Shown here piece by piece: positions 1-12,450 of a stretch of DNA of 64,000 nt (position 1 is the first letter of the stretch; each line of letters opens with the position of its first letter). The notes beneath the pieces are model-generated. The model worked only from the letters and a program-made list of their open reading frames with translations, was not told where the DNA came from and did not search any database. The stretch comes from Perkinsus olseni (lineage: Eukaryota > Perkinsozoa > Perkinsida > Perkinsidae). Made by a program: the position numbers and the translations under genes. Where the stretch lies: assembly GCA_013115135.1 (NCBI GenBank), contig JABANP010000218.1, forward strand, positions 1-64,000, given 5' to 3'.

Positions 1-70
1 GTAGTGGTGGTTGGGCAAGTAACATTGGGTGTAGACCAGAAGACGAACCTGTCGGGATCTGGCGTTGTAA

Positions 71-1107
71 TCAGATTGTGTAACCCTGTGCAGTGAAACT
101 CATACCGAACACTCCATCGTCAGCATTAACAAACTGATTAGTATCATGACCAGTACCGCAGCCTCCTCCAAGTATGACAGCATCTCCATCAGGGACCTCA
201 GCACACTGAGTATAAATTGCATCATCACCGTATCGATAACTGATAGCGTTGAGTAAACCATCTTCGTCATAAGTCAAGAAACCAAAGCGTCCATTCATCT
301 TGAAGTTGAACTTGAACTCTCTCTTCGTACTCGAAGGCTCCCTTAACGACACGATACTGATTCACTGGAGTCCTCACCATTGCCAAGTTGGGATATGTAA
401 AATGTAACCATGCATAGACTGCACTCCTTGGGGATAATACAAATGCTCATCATCATCAATTGCCTTACCATCAGCATTACCCGCGACCAGCTTTTTCGAC
501 GCAGTTTCAACACCATCCGATATCGGATCCCATTGGTAGACCTGATTGTTCTTAGCATCAACAGCATACAAGTACGGATGATCATCATTCTGATACCAAT
601 TAATTGAGGTCCAAGTATGATCACTCGAAGCTGGCTCCAAAACCTTGTAATCACCCAAACCAAGGCCCAACTGAAGGTCTTTAGTCTCCGGAGTGCCATA
701 GAGTCTGATCTCGTTGTCAACGACAGCCCAAATATACGCCGGGGAATACTGGCAGTGTAGAAACCAGTAGTGGCGGAAGCGATTGAATCGGCCTTGGCAT
801 TAATCATGACCTCTCTATCAGTATCGTCGCTCGAACTAGCCCGGAATACCGAATACTCACCAGTGCCCAAATCTTGAGCAGAGATGAGGAAGTCCCAATA
901 ACCCTTCATCATTGCATCATAGTCGATCATCTTTATACCATCAGTTGGTAGGAAATGACACGAGATGAGATTTTTATAACAATTCTCGTAAATCATAACA
1001 TGATGATCATCCTCACACCACCCATCGGGGACGACCTCAGAGGAAGCGGAGGCCATAACACCGATAGAAGCAGCAGCAGCACCCGCGAGAATAGCGAATC
1101 CAAGCAT
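71..1107 (-). CDS. Secreted protein of unknown function, reading frame broken
   Basis: One protein can be followed from a start at 1107 to a stop at 71. It opens with a signal peptide: the hydrophobic stretch LGFAILAGAAAASIGVMA, then an Ala-Ser cleavage region and VPDGWCEDD. The frame changes at about 745 (in a CCCC run), about 365 and about 310. Read across the breaks, the protein sense is continuous (AYIWAVVDNEIRLYG, then GDYKVLEPASSDHTW, then EFKFNFKMNGRFGFLTYDEDG, ending FTAQGYTI). No introns are needed. I do not recognise the family. The breaks mean either a recent pseudogene or small assembly indels; the C-run break favours the latter. Secretion is inferred from the N-terminus only. Confidence 0.5.
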
Positions 1108-1339
1108 GAATTAAAAGCAACTGAGGAGAATGAGATCAGAAAGGAGGATCTAACAGTACCAAACATTGCTTTAAATAACACTTAATGAATTCAGTCGCCA
1201 TTCACGATGGATAACCTCAGCTAATATAAGGCTAGTATCAAAATGAGCTTAGAGGGACAATGAAGGGGACAGTCCCACACAAGAGTGGATCCCTGAAGAT
1301 GTCAACAACTCGAGGTGCTCTTTGCTGCTGGAGTCGCCA
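1108..1339. other. Intergenic stretch, nothing recognised
   Basis: AT-rich sequence upstream of the secreted gene. I see no convincing ORF, RNA gene or repeat. It should hold the promoter of the gene reading leftwards, but no motif stands out. Confidence 0.3.
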
Positions 1340-2510
1340 TGGTGAAGTCTCCTTCATCTCCGCGATACATCTGTAAGACCTTCTATCGTATAACACCCAC
1401 TAGTTTTCCTACCTGAAGTCCTGAGCTCATCTTTAATAAGGTGATCTCTCAGCTTATCGGTGATCACAGCGAGGCTTCGGGCATCGGGTCCTAAGTCTGA
1501 ATTTCTTCTTCTCAAGCGTTGTAAGGTTCGTCATGATGATGTGGACGGAAGGCGACAGGTTACGGGAGTTAACCATTGCAGGTATTGGTGAGAACTAGAG
1601 CAAGTACGGTGAGGAGGACCCAATAACTACACTAACGCCACTTGGCACGGCCGAGTCTTTAAAAATGACAGAAATGACGATCGTGGTATATCATCGTTAT
1701 CAGAAGAGAAAGTTAGTATCGTCAATGCTACCATTGTCGTTCCTTGGACGAAAGAATATACCAGCGGCTGAGTATGCTGCAATCCCTTGTACCTGGGAAG
1801 CAGCAGCAGCAGCTGTATTAACTTGATGATGATAGCCCTGCTAGCGGCGTACAAATATCCCCGAGGTTATCGCCAACATGATGAGGGATATTGGATGGTC
1901 GAATGCTGCTATGAGAGATAGTAACCAGGCTATGAAGTAGTGATGGAGGTGAAATGTAACGGGATTCTGAAGGTACTAGACTAGTAGACGATAATGATGA
2001 ATGTCAAGACTACATCATCATGATTGTGTTCATCATCAAAGTGTATCAACAGAAACGTGACACCAAAGGTGCATACCTGAACAGCAAGACACTTTGTCCT
2101 GGGTTCGAGTGTGAATGAAGGTGATGGTGGTGTTATCATTATTACAACTCCAAAGCGTGATAGGATATAGACAGCAGCATCGGGATAGGTCGGTAAGACC
2201 TTTATTGAATACCATACATGCCACAGTATCAGTAGCAACAATAGGGACGCTAGAACCGTTAAAACCTGACGATTGGACGATGAGACGATATTGATGATAA
2301 TCATAGAGCTGTGGTTACCGTGCTGAAAGCATTCCACCTGTCGAGGTGACCGGATGGTGATATCGAGTTGTGGCTCAATGCGTCCAGCATCCCGAGGAGG
2401 GTAAATACCGTAGATGCAGCGAAGAACCTGCAGTGAGCTGGTGATGGTAGCAGCAGGTGATGGTCGTACGTGATGAAGAACCACCATCTCGGGAAGGAGA
2501 ATATCCACTT
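1340..2510 (-). CDS. Coding exons of an unrecognised protein
   Basis: Two stretches read like real exons on the minus strand. One at about 2,310-2,440 contains QVLRCIYGIYPPRDAGRIEP followed by a Gln/His-rich tail. One at about 1,380-1,530 contains SDLGPDARSLAVITDKLRDH. Between them, sequence ending near 2,085 (PRTKCLAVQ followed by GTATGC) looks like an exon with a donor site. The fragments could be the 3' end of the gene to the right or a separate gene. I do not recognise a family. Boundaries are approximate. Confidence 0.3.
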
Positions 2511-3019
2511 AGACCTCTTAGGGTCATCTATAACCTCGACGAACCATGCTTGTATCTGCTGGTACTGATAGCTGGAGGTCATCAGCAGCAGCGAACACCT
2601 ACTATCCCGAACATTGCCAAATTAGCTAGATTTGTACTGTGACCGAGGTAGGTGTATCTGTCGAGAATGGTATCATAGTAATGATCATAATGATAGTATT
2701 CATGGTAATGCTGCTGGTACTACTACCGATCAGAGTCCCTAGGGATGTTATACTTCTCACAGAAGAATCTATTATATGCATACCCCGCAACCAACAATAG
2801 TAGCCATCTCAATACCTAATACCACACAATGCTACTACTATCAAGAAAAGGAGGAGGAGGAGGGCTCGTGTAATACATTGATATAGCGGTATAGATATCG
2901 AGGTTTGTAGTGTGATGGGAGGAGGGGCTGTGGCGTGTCATCAACATCATCATCATCATCCAGTAGTGGTGCAGCACTTTCCTGCTGCTGCTGATACTGA
3001 TGACTCTGTATCGGGGGTG

Positions 3020-5897
3020 TCATAGGCGTGTTACTGGCATTGTCCCTGGTGGCATATGCCCTACTAGTAGTGGTAGTGCGGTACCTGATAATAAGAGCAG
3101 GTGATACCAGCAGCAGCAGCAGCAGACGTCGAGGTACAAGGATCTTATCCTCAACCTCTCCTCCTGTGATGGTGTGAATATAGCCCTGATGATCCTCCTC
3201 ACTACACCATCATCTGAGGAGGATGATGGTGTGACGAGAGGGCCGATGGCCGAGTAGCTGCTTACTTCTCTCCTCCTCTTCCACTTGCTGTCTGCGGACA
3301 GTGGGAGATGTATCCATAAAACAACAAAGGCTAATACCACTACCATCATAGTCCATAAACTTACCAACACGAAAGGAGGATGATGAATAATCACTCTTCA
3401 TTAACATCATCATGATGCTGGACAAAAACTATTACTTGTCAACATCATCATCAACACTGCTGCTGCCTTCACTACTACTGTCACGAGTGAAGGGTGGTGG
3501 TAGTGGTAATGGACTTGGCGTTGATGATGATGATGGCGGCAACGCGGGGATATTATGGAATGACTCCAATGCTATGGGCATGCCAACCTGATAGTGTCTT
3601 TAATAATGGATGATGAAAGGCTCCACTCACAGGCAGGTGATGATGACTGTCGAGAATAGCGGCGGGTAGACCCTCGTGACCATCCCCAGCAATCATCAGT
3701 GATGAGGAAGCCTTCTCATCAACATCATTATCATCAGCATCATGCTCAGCCTTTTCACATACCCTATTGGGTATGAGTATTGATCTCAACTTAGCAACGA
3801 TCGTAGACCTGCACATCATGATGATGGTGAGCAAGTAGATGATGATAACGTTGCTGACATGACATCCTTCAATTCACTCATCAATGGTCTCGGCTGAATC
3901 GTATATTCCACTTCCCCACTGGGGGATATCCGTATCTGATAGACGGGCCTAGCGTAGACCTCGTTCCGCCCTCTACCTCATATTTCTGATGGGGGTGGGC
4001 AACTAGGTGCAGATTGACCACGAGAGGTGGGGTATCATCATCCTCATCACCATCTCCGTGGTACTCATAACCATCGTCATGCCCATCATCATGACCATCA
4101 TCACCAGCGTGATCGATATCAACTTGCGTTGTCACCTCTTGATTATCGATGTATTCAACTGAAAGTCGGTAAAGCATGCAGCGAGTGTCACGATGGGGGG
4201 CTACAACAACAACAACTGCCGCTACAACAACATCCGAACGTTGAGCATAGAAAATGGTTCAAGAGGGAAGGACATGATGAACCCTTGATAAGTTGAATGA
4301 AGTCTAGCAGCAAGCATCATCCTGCAGAGGATGAGGACTGCTGTCTCCCGTAGCGGAGTTGTTGGTACTACGGCTATCAAGGCGCGTTGGACCCTACCCA
4401 AGAGTGGGATAGCTGAGGATAGCCTCCACTGGAGGATTGGTCACGAATCGAAGATGCGGACAAGTTGTCTTGAGTATTACAGAGGATGCTTCTTGCTACT
4501 CCTACATACGTGCCCCAATGATGATGTTGTTGCTGTTGCTACTACCTCTATGTTGGCCAAGCTGCTCACTGGGGCAGTGATCGGGATATTGTGGTAGTAG
4601 TAGAACAGGATGATGATGATGATGATGATGATGAGGTAGTATAACTTCAGCTTCGACCACACACTCTTCATGTGGGTCATCATGGATGGACGGTAGGACT
4701 ATAGAATACCGTCTACTGCTGCTGCTTGTATGCTGCCCCTCGGCTGTTTTAGCAGCGATGACCATGGTATCGGAGTACCGCTCCTCGCCCAAATCATGAT
4801 GCATACCATCATTACTCTCCCTACTGCTACCCTCATCGCTAGTTGTAGTAGTTGATACAATAACATGAGTATCATCGCATCGAGTATCATCATCATCACT
4901 AGTATTATCACTAACCTTGCCACGCATGAGCTGATGATGTTGAAGTAATGCTATCGATGGTGGTGGTGATGTGATGGTGGCCGCCTTCCTTCGCCTCTTA
5001 GCCCATGGTGTGGCATTACAATCATCATCATCGGTAGTGGTGAGGGTAGGTGATGATTCCCTCCTTCTGATGGCCATGATGATGATTAGAGCTACCATTA
5101 ACCTCACCACCACCCCAACCCCCATTAATACTAACAACACTAACAGCTTAGTAGAGCAGCACGGAAACACAACGCGAAAACAACCACGGCATCATTGCAC
5201 ATCATGATGATGTTGGCTTCAATATTCATCATGTACCTGAGGATGATGATGAAGGCAGTACAGTGGGCATGTATTATCATAAGATAGTACACCATCATCA
5301 TCAGGGGTCGGGCCTAGGGCGTACGCTCTGGTCGACTGTTGTATCATATACTCAGCCCTGTCTTTATCAGACTTCATATCAGACCATTCAGACAGCCATA
5401 CAGGTACAACCTGACACCGGGCATCAGGGGTCCGACGGATGACAGTAGTGGTAGCACCTTCCATCCGAGGCTAATAAGATGTCTAACCTTCACCAACGAC
5501 GACCCTATCATAACCCTTGTTGATTTATACTCACCTGATGGTACTGACAATACTACCCCCCAACAGGATCAGTATTACCCATCTCTCCTCCTGGGCCTCC
5601 GCTATCCGATACCACACTACCACCAATCGATGCTCTGTAGTATCGTAACTCATCCGAAGGTTTTTATACAGACAATAGCAGTACCTACAACAGTACGGCA
5701 CAGCGAGGATGATGGGAGGGGATAGTACGTCTATCACTGGATGGTACAGAAGACCCTACTGATGGGGACGGTGTGGTATTATCGCTGATGAATTCAGTGT
5801 GATACACCTGATGATGGCAGTGGGGGTTGTGATGATGACTATTTTTAACAGGGAATGACCTCTCCTGATTGATTGGCTGTGTATAATGGCCATCCAA
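3020..5897 (-). CDS. Multi-exon protein of unknown function
   Basis: A chain of coding-like exons on the minus strand. 5,685-5,897 starts MDGHYTQPINQERSFPVK; 5,280-5,464 contains RCQVVPVWLSEWSDMKSDKD; 4,690-5,100 is acidic and His-rich; 4,235-4,440 contains SAIPLLGRVQRALIAVVP and FIMSFPLEPFSMLNVRM; 3,840-4,190 contains VNLHLVAHPHQKYE then VYARPVYQIRISPSGEVEY; 3,553-3,800 contains STIVAKLRSILIPNRVCEKA; 3,130-3,430 contains FRVGKFMDYDGSGISLCCF and VRRIIRAIFTPSQEERLRI. A hydrophobic stretch at about 5,060-5,170 (LLVLLVLMGVGVVVRLMVAL) could be membrane-spanning, but may be intron. Joining HPHQKYE to VYARP requires removing 17 nt (3960-3976) that begin GT and end AG. I recognise no family, and two genes may be present. 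Confidence 0.35.
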
Positions 5898-6020
5898 GAT
5901 CGTCCTCTATGGTATGTCGTAGAGCATGATAAGTATCAGAATGTAAGAACTGGGTCCTGCTCCTCTCCTGGGCTGAGTACCTCACAACAACAGGGCTAGT
6001 AGTAGTGGAGGATATTACTA

Positions 6021-9000
6021 CTACCAGCTGAATGATGCATTATCCTCGATGAACTTCTTAATATCAGCATCTTGAACCAACTCCCTCTTGATATGAGGAG
6101 GCCCCTCGATGGCTGGTGCCAGATGCACCTAAGGACCATCAACTAGCAGGCCTTCTGCCAGTGTGATAATAAGTACTACTGGCGTTAGTAGTGATGTTAG
6201 TAGTAGTACTACCTGGAATGCTTTTATCCAATCAGCAGCCGATAGAGATTGTAAGGCCTCCTCCGGTGTTGATGCTAATCTCTTCACCCCCTGGATGAAC
6301 GAGGCTCGAGTGAAGGCTTCCTGTCCTTGACGTGATAGAATGTATAAAAATGATATCAATAATCTGATGGTACAATAACAATAACAACAAGAAGAACGAT
6401 ACCTCATGATGCTGATGATGTTGATGTGCTCACTTCGGGTCTGAAGGATGGCTATTGCCTTCTTCTTCTTGCAGGGCACCTTCTACGATATCGATCAAGC
6501 TAGAGGAGGTGTATCCAAGTTCGGCTATAGGTAGGGCGAATGATGCAAGATGTGCTCTAACCTCAGGAGGGTATCTGAATACCTACGCTACGTATGGTAT
6601 GGTATGGGTTCTTATCATTACGGCCGTGCTCTGCTGCTGCTGTTGGTGGTGGTGGTGTCACCATAGGACTGCCTTAACATCCATTTGTACCATGTTACTA
6701 GCCTTCGCAGTAGGGGGGTGTCATGCACGCGTAATACTCGGAGGGACTGCATCTGGATACATGATAACAGCAGTAGTAGTGATGGTAATAAGAATAACGC
6801 CGCCCCTCACCAGATCCCCGACGTATTCCATACTTGATGATGTTAATCGTGTAGTGATGAGAGCATCAATCATGGACGTGATACACTGAGTAGAGTACCT
6901 GATGATAGTGTGCATGCTGCTGATGATGCTGCTGATGAGGCAGCATACCAGTCAAGTCTAGCCATGGCCTTCAAGGCAAGGGTTATGTCCTTCATGTGGT
7001 TGTTGCTGGTCGGTGTGATGGTCGTGGATAGGGTTGATAGAATTGATGATGATAGCTGCGATAAGGGCGAGTATCTGATGGCAATAACTGTTGTTGGTGA
7101 TGGGCATGATGATAATAGTGATACACATTCAGTTGACTCGTGTTCGGCAGGGCTTCCTTCTTCTGTGATAATAATGTTAGAAAGTCTATCAATGGTCTAG
7201 GAGCACTATCATGTATTACTGGTACCAACACCTAACACACCATCATGACCAGGATCAATAGGGATCGAGTACCCGTATGGCCTCTGCCAGTAGAGGGTCG
7301 TTAAATGTCCTTCTAGAAGCTGTTAGCTCAGCACTATGCTGTAGGCATGCTGCTATTATAGTCATTATATCATTGGCACTTAGATCATCACGAGTACCTA
7401 CCCCAGCACCATCACCATCGTACAGGCTTCATTGATATTATCATTATTATTATTACCATGCAAACTGTACTGGTCGAATAATATGGAAGCAAGCTTAACT
7501 GTTGCATTGTTGGCATCATCATCATCATTGAAATGATATCTTTTACTGCGCATAACAGTAGTTGCAGCCAGTAGCTGAACGTCTAACAACAACAGCAGCA
7601 GCAGCATGATGATGATGGAGGGGTTTATATTGTTGTTACATTGAGGAGTGGTCATGAGCAGTATATTATTAGGTTTTGCTATGAAGTCCTCAACTGCCTC
7701 TGATACATCAAATGAGTCCCCCAAGACATCCACATAGCGACAGGCACCTGATCAGGCATCACCACCACCACCAGCAGCACCAGCAGTGATGATGGTGATG
7801 GTGATGGTGATACGTGCTATATCGGAACTCTTCATGTTCCGTGGTGGATTGTCCTTTATATATTGCCGTAGTACTGCAGCGAGTGGTATCTCCTGTGCTT
7901 GACCCAACACCCTCGATGATGATGATGATGCTAGACCATGATCTGCTAGTATGCCTAGCAGGAGTGGACTGAGGATGACGGGTGTAGTAGTAGTATGTAG
8001 TACATAGTAAGTGTAAGGCAGTTGTCCCCTTCTTGGTGCCCCCTGAAGCATCGAGTGATGCATACAATAATTCGATCTGTGGTGCCCTCTCGTTATTGTC
8101 ATCGGATATGCTGAATATCAACCTCAAGACCTCTGTTACAGAGGCTCGCTGTGACTGGGTGAGGCGATCCTTACCTAGCATGTAAGTGAACAACAACAAC
8201 GAAGAGAAGCAACATTACCATGATAGGTGTAGGTATCTTTAATGATATCATTTATGGAATCTATGTCGAGCTCTCGACCTCTAGTACCTTACCATCTATG
8301 AGTGCGTGTAATAACCATCACTACTACTACCTAGCACTCCGATAATGGCATGTACAATATCATCATCATCACCCCGACCAGCCTGTGGTTCATCATCCTT
8401 ATTCACCTTGTGTAATAACACCCGTAGCACCACTGCAAGTTGATGAGGTTTGAATGAATCCAACATCTCCATACCCTACACGCATGTATACAGGTCTCCT
8501 GTGGTGGTGAAGCATACCTTAGGCTGTAGTGCAGCCAATAGAACATGGCGATACTCAGTGATCTCATTATGACGAGTCTTCAGTAGCCCAAGCATAATGC
8601 AGTAGATATCATCACGTGTCAAACTGATGATGATGATGATGATGTGCTCGGTTGGCCGGTGGTCTTACCTTCCCTTTATACTCATCATTCTCTCGGTAGC
8701 CCCTCGTAACAGGGAAACAGCAGCATCAGTAGATACTCCGATTCTGCTTGCACATAGGAGACACTAATGTTGTAATAATCAGCAGAGTGATGACGAGTTG
8801 CGCATATTACGGTATGAATAATCCTAGCTATCTCGTTGGGTAGTAATACTGATTTAACACCGTCCTGGACTGCACTCTTAATAGCCGTTGGTAACCCCTC
8901 CAAACCCTCACGTGATTGTGCTGCCTACCCCATACGACCAATCACTGCTGCTGTTATCAGTACTACTACTACTACTACCCATTCAATAGCGGCTGCTACT

Positions 9001-10440
9001 GATGATGACCGCCTTGCTGTGGCTTCCTTACCACTTATCAATGTGCCACCATCATCACGCTCATCATTGCCATTGTTGTAGTCGTCTACCCGTGCCATGT
9101 AGGCAATACGACTATAGAATGCCTGATGGTATAACAATCATAATCATCATACCAACACTTCCGTAACTCTTATTATTACCTTATCAATATTAGCAACAAC
9201 ATCACCCAACCCCAGAGGACCACAGGCCTTCCTCAACCCCCATAACGCATCAAGATCACTCTAAACACCACCATTGTCCTCATACCACCCATATCAGTGA
9301 TGATATTACAGTAGGGTCGTCGAACACGATCTTAGCAGCATTCAAAGCCACCACCCTTCCCTCTTTGGAGACATGTGGTACCATACTCGATATGGCACAA
9401 ACCAGATCCAAGCATCGTGATGATAACCTCTCATGGTTACTGAGTGCATACAATAACAATGATTATTACTATCGTCATTACTCGTTCAAGTGTTGATCAA
9501 GCGTCGTTGCTCTATTGTATAACATATCCAGCAACTGCCCATGCAGCGCATCGTCACCTTTGGATATTACGGATAAACCCTGGATGGAGGTGAACACATC
9601 GTCCAAGTGTAGTTCTACTGGACTCATACTCGTCTGATACAACAACAACATGATGATGGTGGTGACGAGTATTCCCTTGTTGTTGTTATTACCAGTAATT
9701 TCGCCTTAAATGTCCTCTCACCATTATCCTTAGTTTTCGACGCTTCTAGCATGTCATTCAGCATATTATTAAGATACGTTGATTGGTGCATGGCAGCATT
9801 ATGAGCGGGAGACTCTAGGGTGTTGATGACGAGTAGGGTCCTCGCCAAACCAATAATACCCGTACATCGTATTCTGCCATCAGCATCAACTAGTAGTAGT
9901 AGTGCTCGTTATGGCGATACCTACATATTATCTCCCGACTGTGAGTCCGCTGTGAAGTTCCTCTCAATAGCAGCTCTAACGTCAGTGAGAGCCGCTGCCC
10001 TCCACCCAAGGAGGGACTTCACCAATCTTATTGATGCTAGTGTTTGTTGTTGATGTTGTTGTGGAGATACCATCACAAAGGAAAACAGGCAGTAAGCTGA
10101 TGATTGCTCATGATGGTCCTGTATTGTTTACAACTCTATACCTAGAGCTGTGACGTATCATTCCCTGCTGCACGAGCATGATAGCAGGACTATTGGTAAG
10201 CTGTAATAACACTGCGGCCCTTGTCGACCACCCCTGTGGAGCATGATCACACAACGCCGATCGTGGTTCGTAGCAATGCAGTGAATGATGATAATGATTA
10301 TTATTACTATGATAACAACAAGCCTTCAGTAGTATTAGTATTACTGTTTTTCTTGTTTTTCTTGTTGTTATTGCAAGTATGCAAGTAGTTGCTAATGACT
10401 GTACATAGTGGTAGTTGTAGGAGTATAATAACAACAACAA
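6021..10440 (-). CDS. Large helical-repeat (ARM/HEAT-like) protein
   Basis: About fifteen minus-strand exons read as one long alpha-helical, leucine-rich protein. They include SALCDHAPQGWSTRAAVLLQ (10.2 kb), TLASIRLVKSLLGWRAAALT (10.0 kb), LARTLLVINTLESPAHNAAM (9.8 kb), DDVFTSIQGLSVISKGDDAL (9.55 kb), RCLDLVCAISSMVPHVSKEG (9.4 kb), LPTAIKSAVQDGVKSVLLPN (8.85 kb), MLDSFKPHQLAVVLRVLLHK (8.4 kb), DIMTIIAACLQHSAELTASR (7.3 kb) and LASFALPIAELGYTSSSLID (6.5 kb). The last exon ends IKKFIEDNASFSW at 6021. The repeated 35-45 residue helical pattern suggests ARM or HEAT repeats. Introns carry GAT, CAA and TAG runs. The 5' end is uncertain. I cannot assign a family; the fold call is inference from composition. 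Confidence 0.45.
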
Positions 10441-10442
10441 CA

Positions 10443-10487
<45 letters not shown>
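10443..10487 (+). repeat. (ATG)15 trinucleotide microsatellite
   Basis: Fifteen uninterrupted ATG units, the longest perfect trinucleotide run I found. On the minus strand it reads as a His run. It lies between the ARM/HEAT-like gene and the trehalose phosphatase gene, where no exon is supported, and is probably noncoding. Confidence 0.9.
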
Positions 10488-10785
10488 CCCAGTATGTGAT
10501 AGTCCGAATGACAATAATGACAACGGTAAGAAGGAGGAGAAAAAGAGAAACATAATAGAGACGAAGATGATGATGATGATGATGATGAAAGCAGGGACTA
10601 GAAATAGTAGCAGCATTAGGGTATTACCCTTACGCTCATGTTGTTGTTGATAATAATAATATTATTATTACCATTGCAACGAGTAAAATAACAGTATATG
10701 GGCTATCAACAGGGCGATAGAATCATCATCATCATCATCATCATCAGTTATTGCAGCAGACAATAATATCTACTTCCCGCTTTTG

Positions 10786-12277
10786 TTATTGTTGTTGATT
10801 ATCACCATCAATAACGCTAGGGGATGTACTTTGGGACTCCTCTTCGAAAATTGCAGGTATAGGGTCTTCTTCTATGCTACATAATACTTCTAAAAACTCC
10901 ATCACCTAATAACAACAACAACAACAACTGGCTACCACCATCATGATGATGTATGTGTATGTAGCACTGTTGTTGCTATTACCTCTTGAGTATCTTCTAA
11001 TGTATATGTTGCTGCTGTAGGTCGACCTATATCATGAGTAGTATTGTGTACTAAGATACCCATACCAGTAGTAGGGAAGGATGCTTTGATGGCTCTAAAC
11101 CCATCCTCGTCGGTGATATCATCTCCAATATAAATGGGTACAATACCACCACGGCCATGACCATCCTCATCATCGGTCATGTCATCACAACCAACATCAT
11201 CATCATCAGCTGCTGCTGCAGCATCATTATCATCATCTTCGATACTATTATTGTTGATAACATCTAAATGATGAGGACTGATACCATTACTACCTCCAGT
11301 ATTATTATTATTACCCCATGCATTCAGTAACCATAACACTGCCTTGCCCTTATTCCAACTTAAATTCAGCTTGATCTCATATACCATCTTACCGTAATGA
11401 AGACGTAGTTGTGGGTATTTAGCGACTACACCATGTACCAAGTTAGATACCTACGACACACCACCTCTACAGACAACACCTACGGGCCGCCGAGAGCAGG
11501 ACTATTACATCAACATGAAGGTCAGGATGGACATTACGGTAATGAACTGATATGCTAAATTTATTATCTTCTACGACACAATGAGGATACTTCTTAGATC
11601 CTTCTATCAGCTCATCTCTAGCCTTATGTAATTGTGGCAGATACGCTCCACCAACCTGATAATCATTATGATGTTACTACTCATGTAATGACAACTACCT
11701 GATAATGGGTATCACGTGGACCCCCAGATATCGAAGCCGTGGGAAGCTGCAAAATGTATCCTCTTCCTGGCATCACCAGTGGATTGAAGGAATGTCAATA
11801 TCGTATCCATCGATCGCCCAGTAACAATAGATACTCTATGTGTTAAGGATAGACGCTCTAACACTTCTGCCCTAACAACAACAACAACATCAGTACATCA
11901 TGATGATGATGATGATGATGTTATTACATTTGTGGACTGAGCTTGGCATCCCCTGGATTGGATACTATCGGTGTCAAGGTACCATCATAGTCGAGGAATA
12001 TATACAACTTCTTCTTATTTAACCTTTCCTTTAGTGCATCCACACCTTTACCATTATGTAATGGTATCTTGGTCAAGGGGTTAATAGTGGACATAGACCC
12101 ACATCTTGATAATGTCCTCACCATCCTACTGCTACTACCACCACCCATTTTAAGGCAGCTCCCTGCTGGACTCAGTGTGTGATGATGATGATGATGATCG
12201 ACAACAGAACCTCCAACAGCAGCAGTATCGGGTTGTGCTGTTGTTGTTGATGTAGCAGCAGTCGCAGCAACACTCAT
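10786..12277 (-). CDS. Trehalose-6-phosphate phosphatase, five exons
   Basis: Hydrolyses trehalose-6-phosphate to trehalose and phosphate (HAD superfamily). Exons are 12277-11928, 11871-11699, 11655-11509, 11450-10983 and 10905-10786, with introns of 56, 43, 58 and 77 nt, all GT-AG. In order: a low-complexity N-terminus with a His run; motif I LYIFLDYDGTLTPI (nucleophile DxD); VSIVTGRSMDTI; FAASHGFDIWG; VGGAYLPQLHKARDEL; LRLHYGKMVYEIKLNLSWNKG; then GIVPIYIGDDITDEDGF with the metal-binding acidic residues; and a C-terminal VMEFLEVLCSIEED. About 55 acidic and Asn-rich residues are inserted before the GDD motif. Exon 2 has one G too many in the GGGGG after HGFDIW; without it the five exons give exactly 419 codons including the stop. 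No trehalose-phosphate synthase domain is attached. Confidence 0.87.
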
Positions 12278-12450
12278 CCTGTATCAAAGGCAAGAGGTAA
12301 TAATGAGAAAGAATACAGTAGCAGAACTGTGATGATGGATATAGTAATGAGGAGACATCCTGGTGATACTATGCATAACACAACTCCTCAGAGCATAAAC
12401 TAGTAGAACTCTAATACTGGTGGTGGTAGTATGATGATGATAATCGGTCA

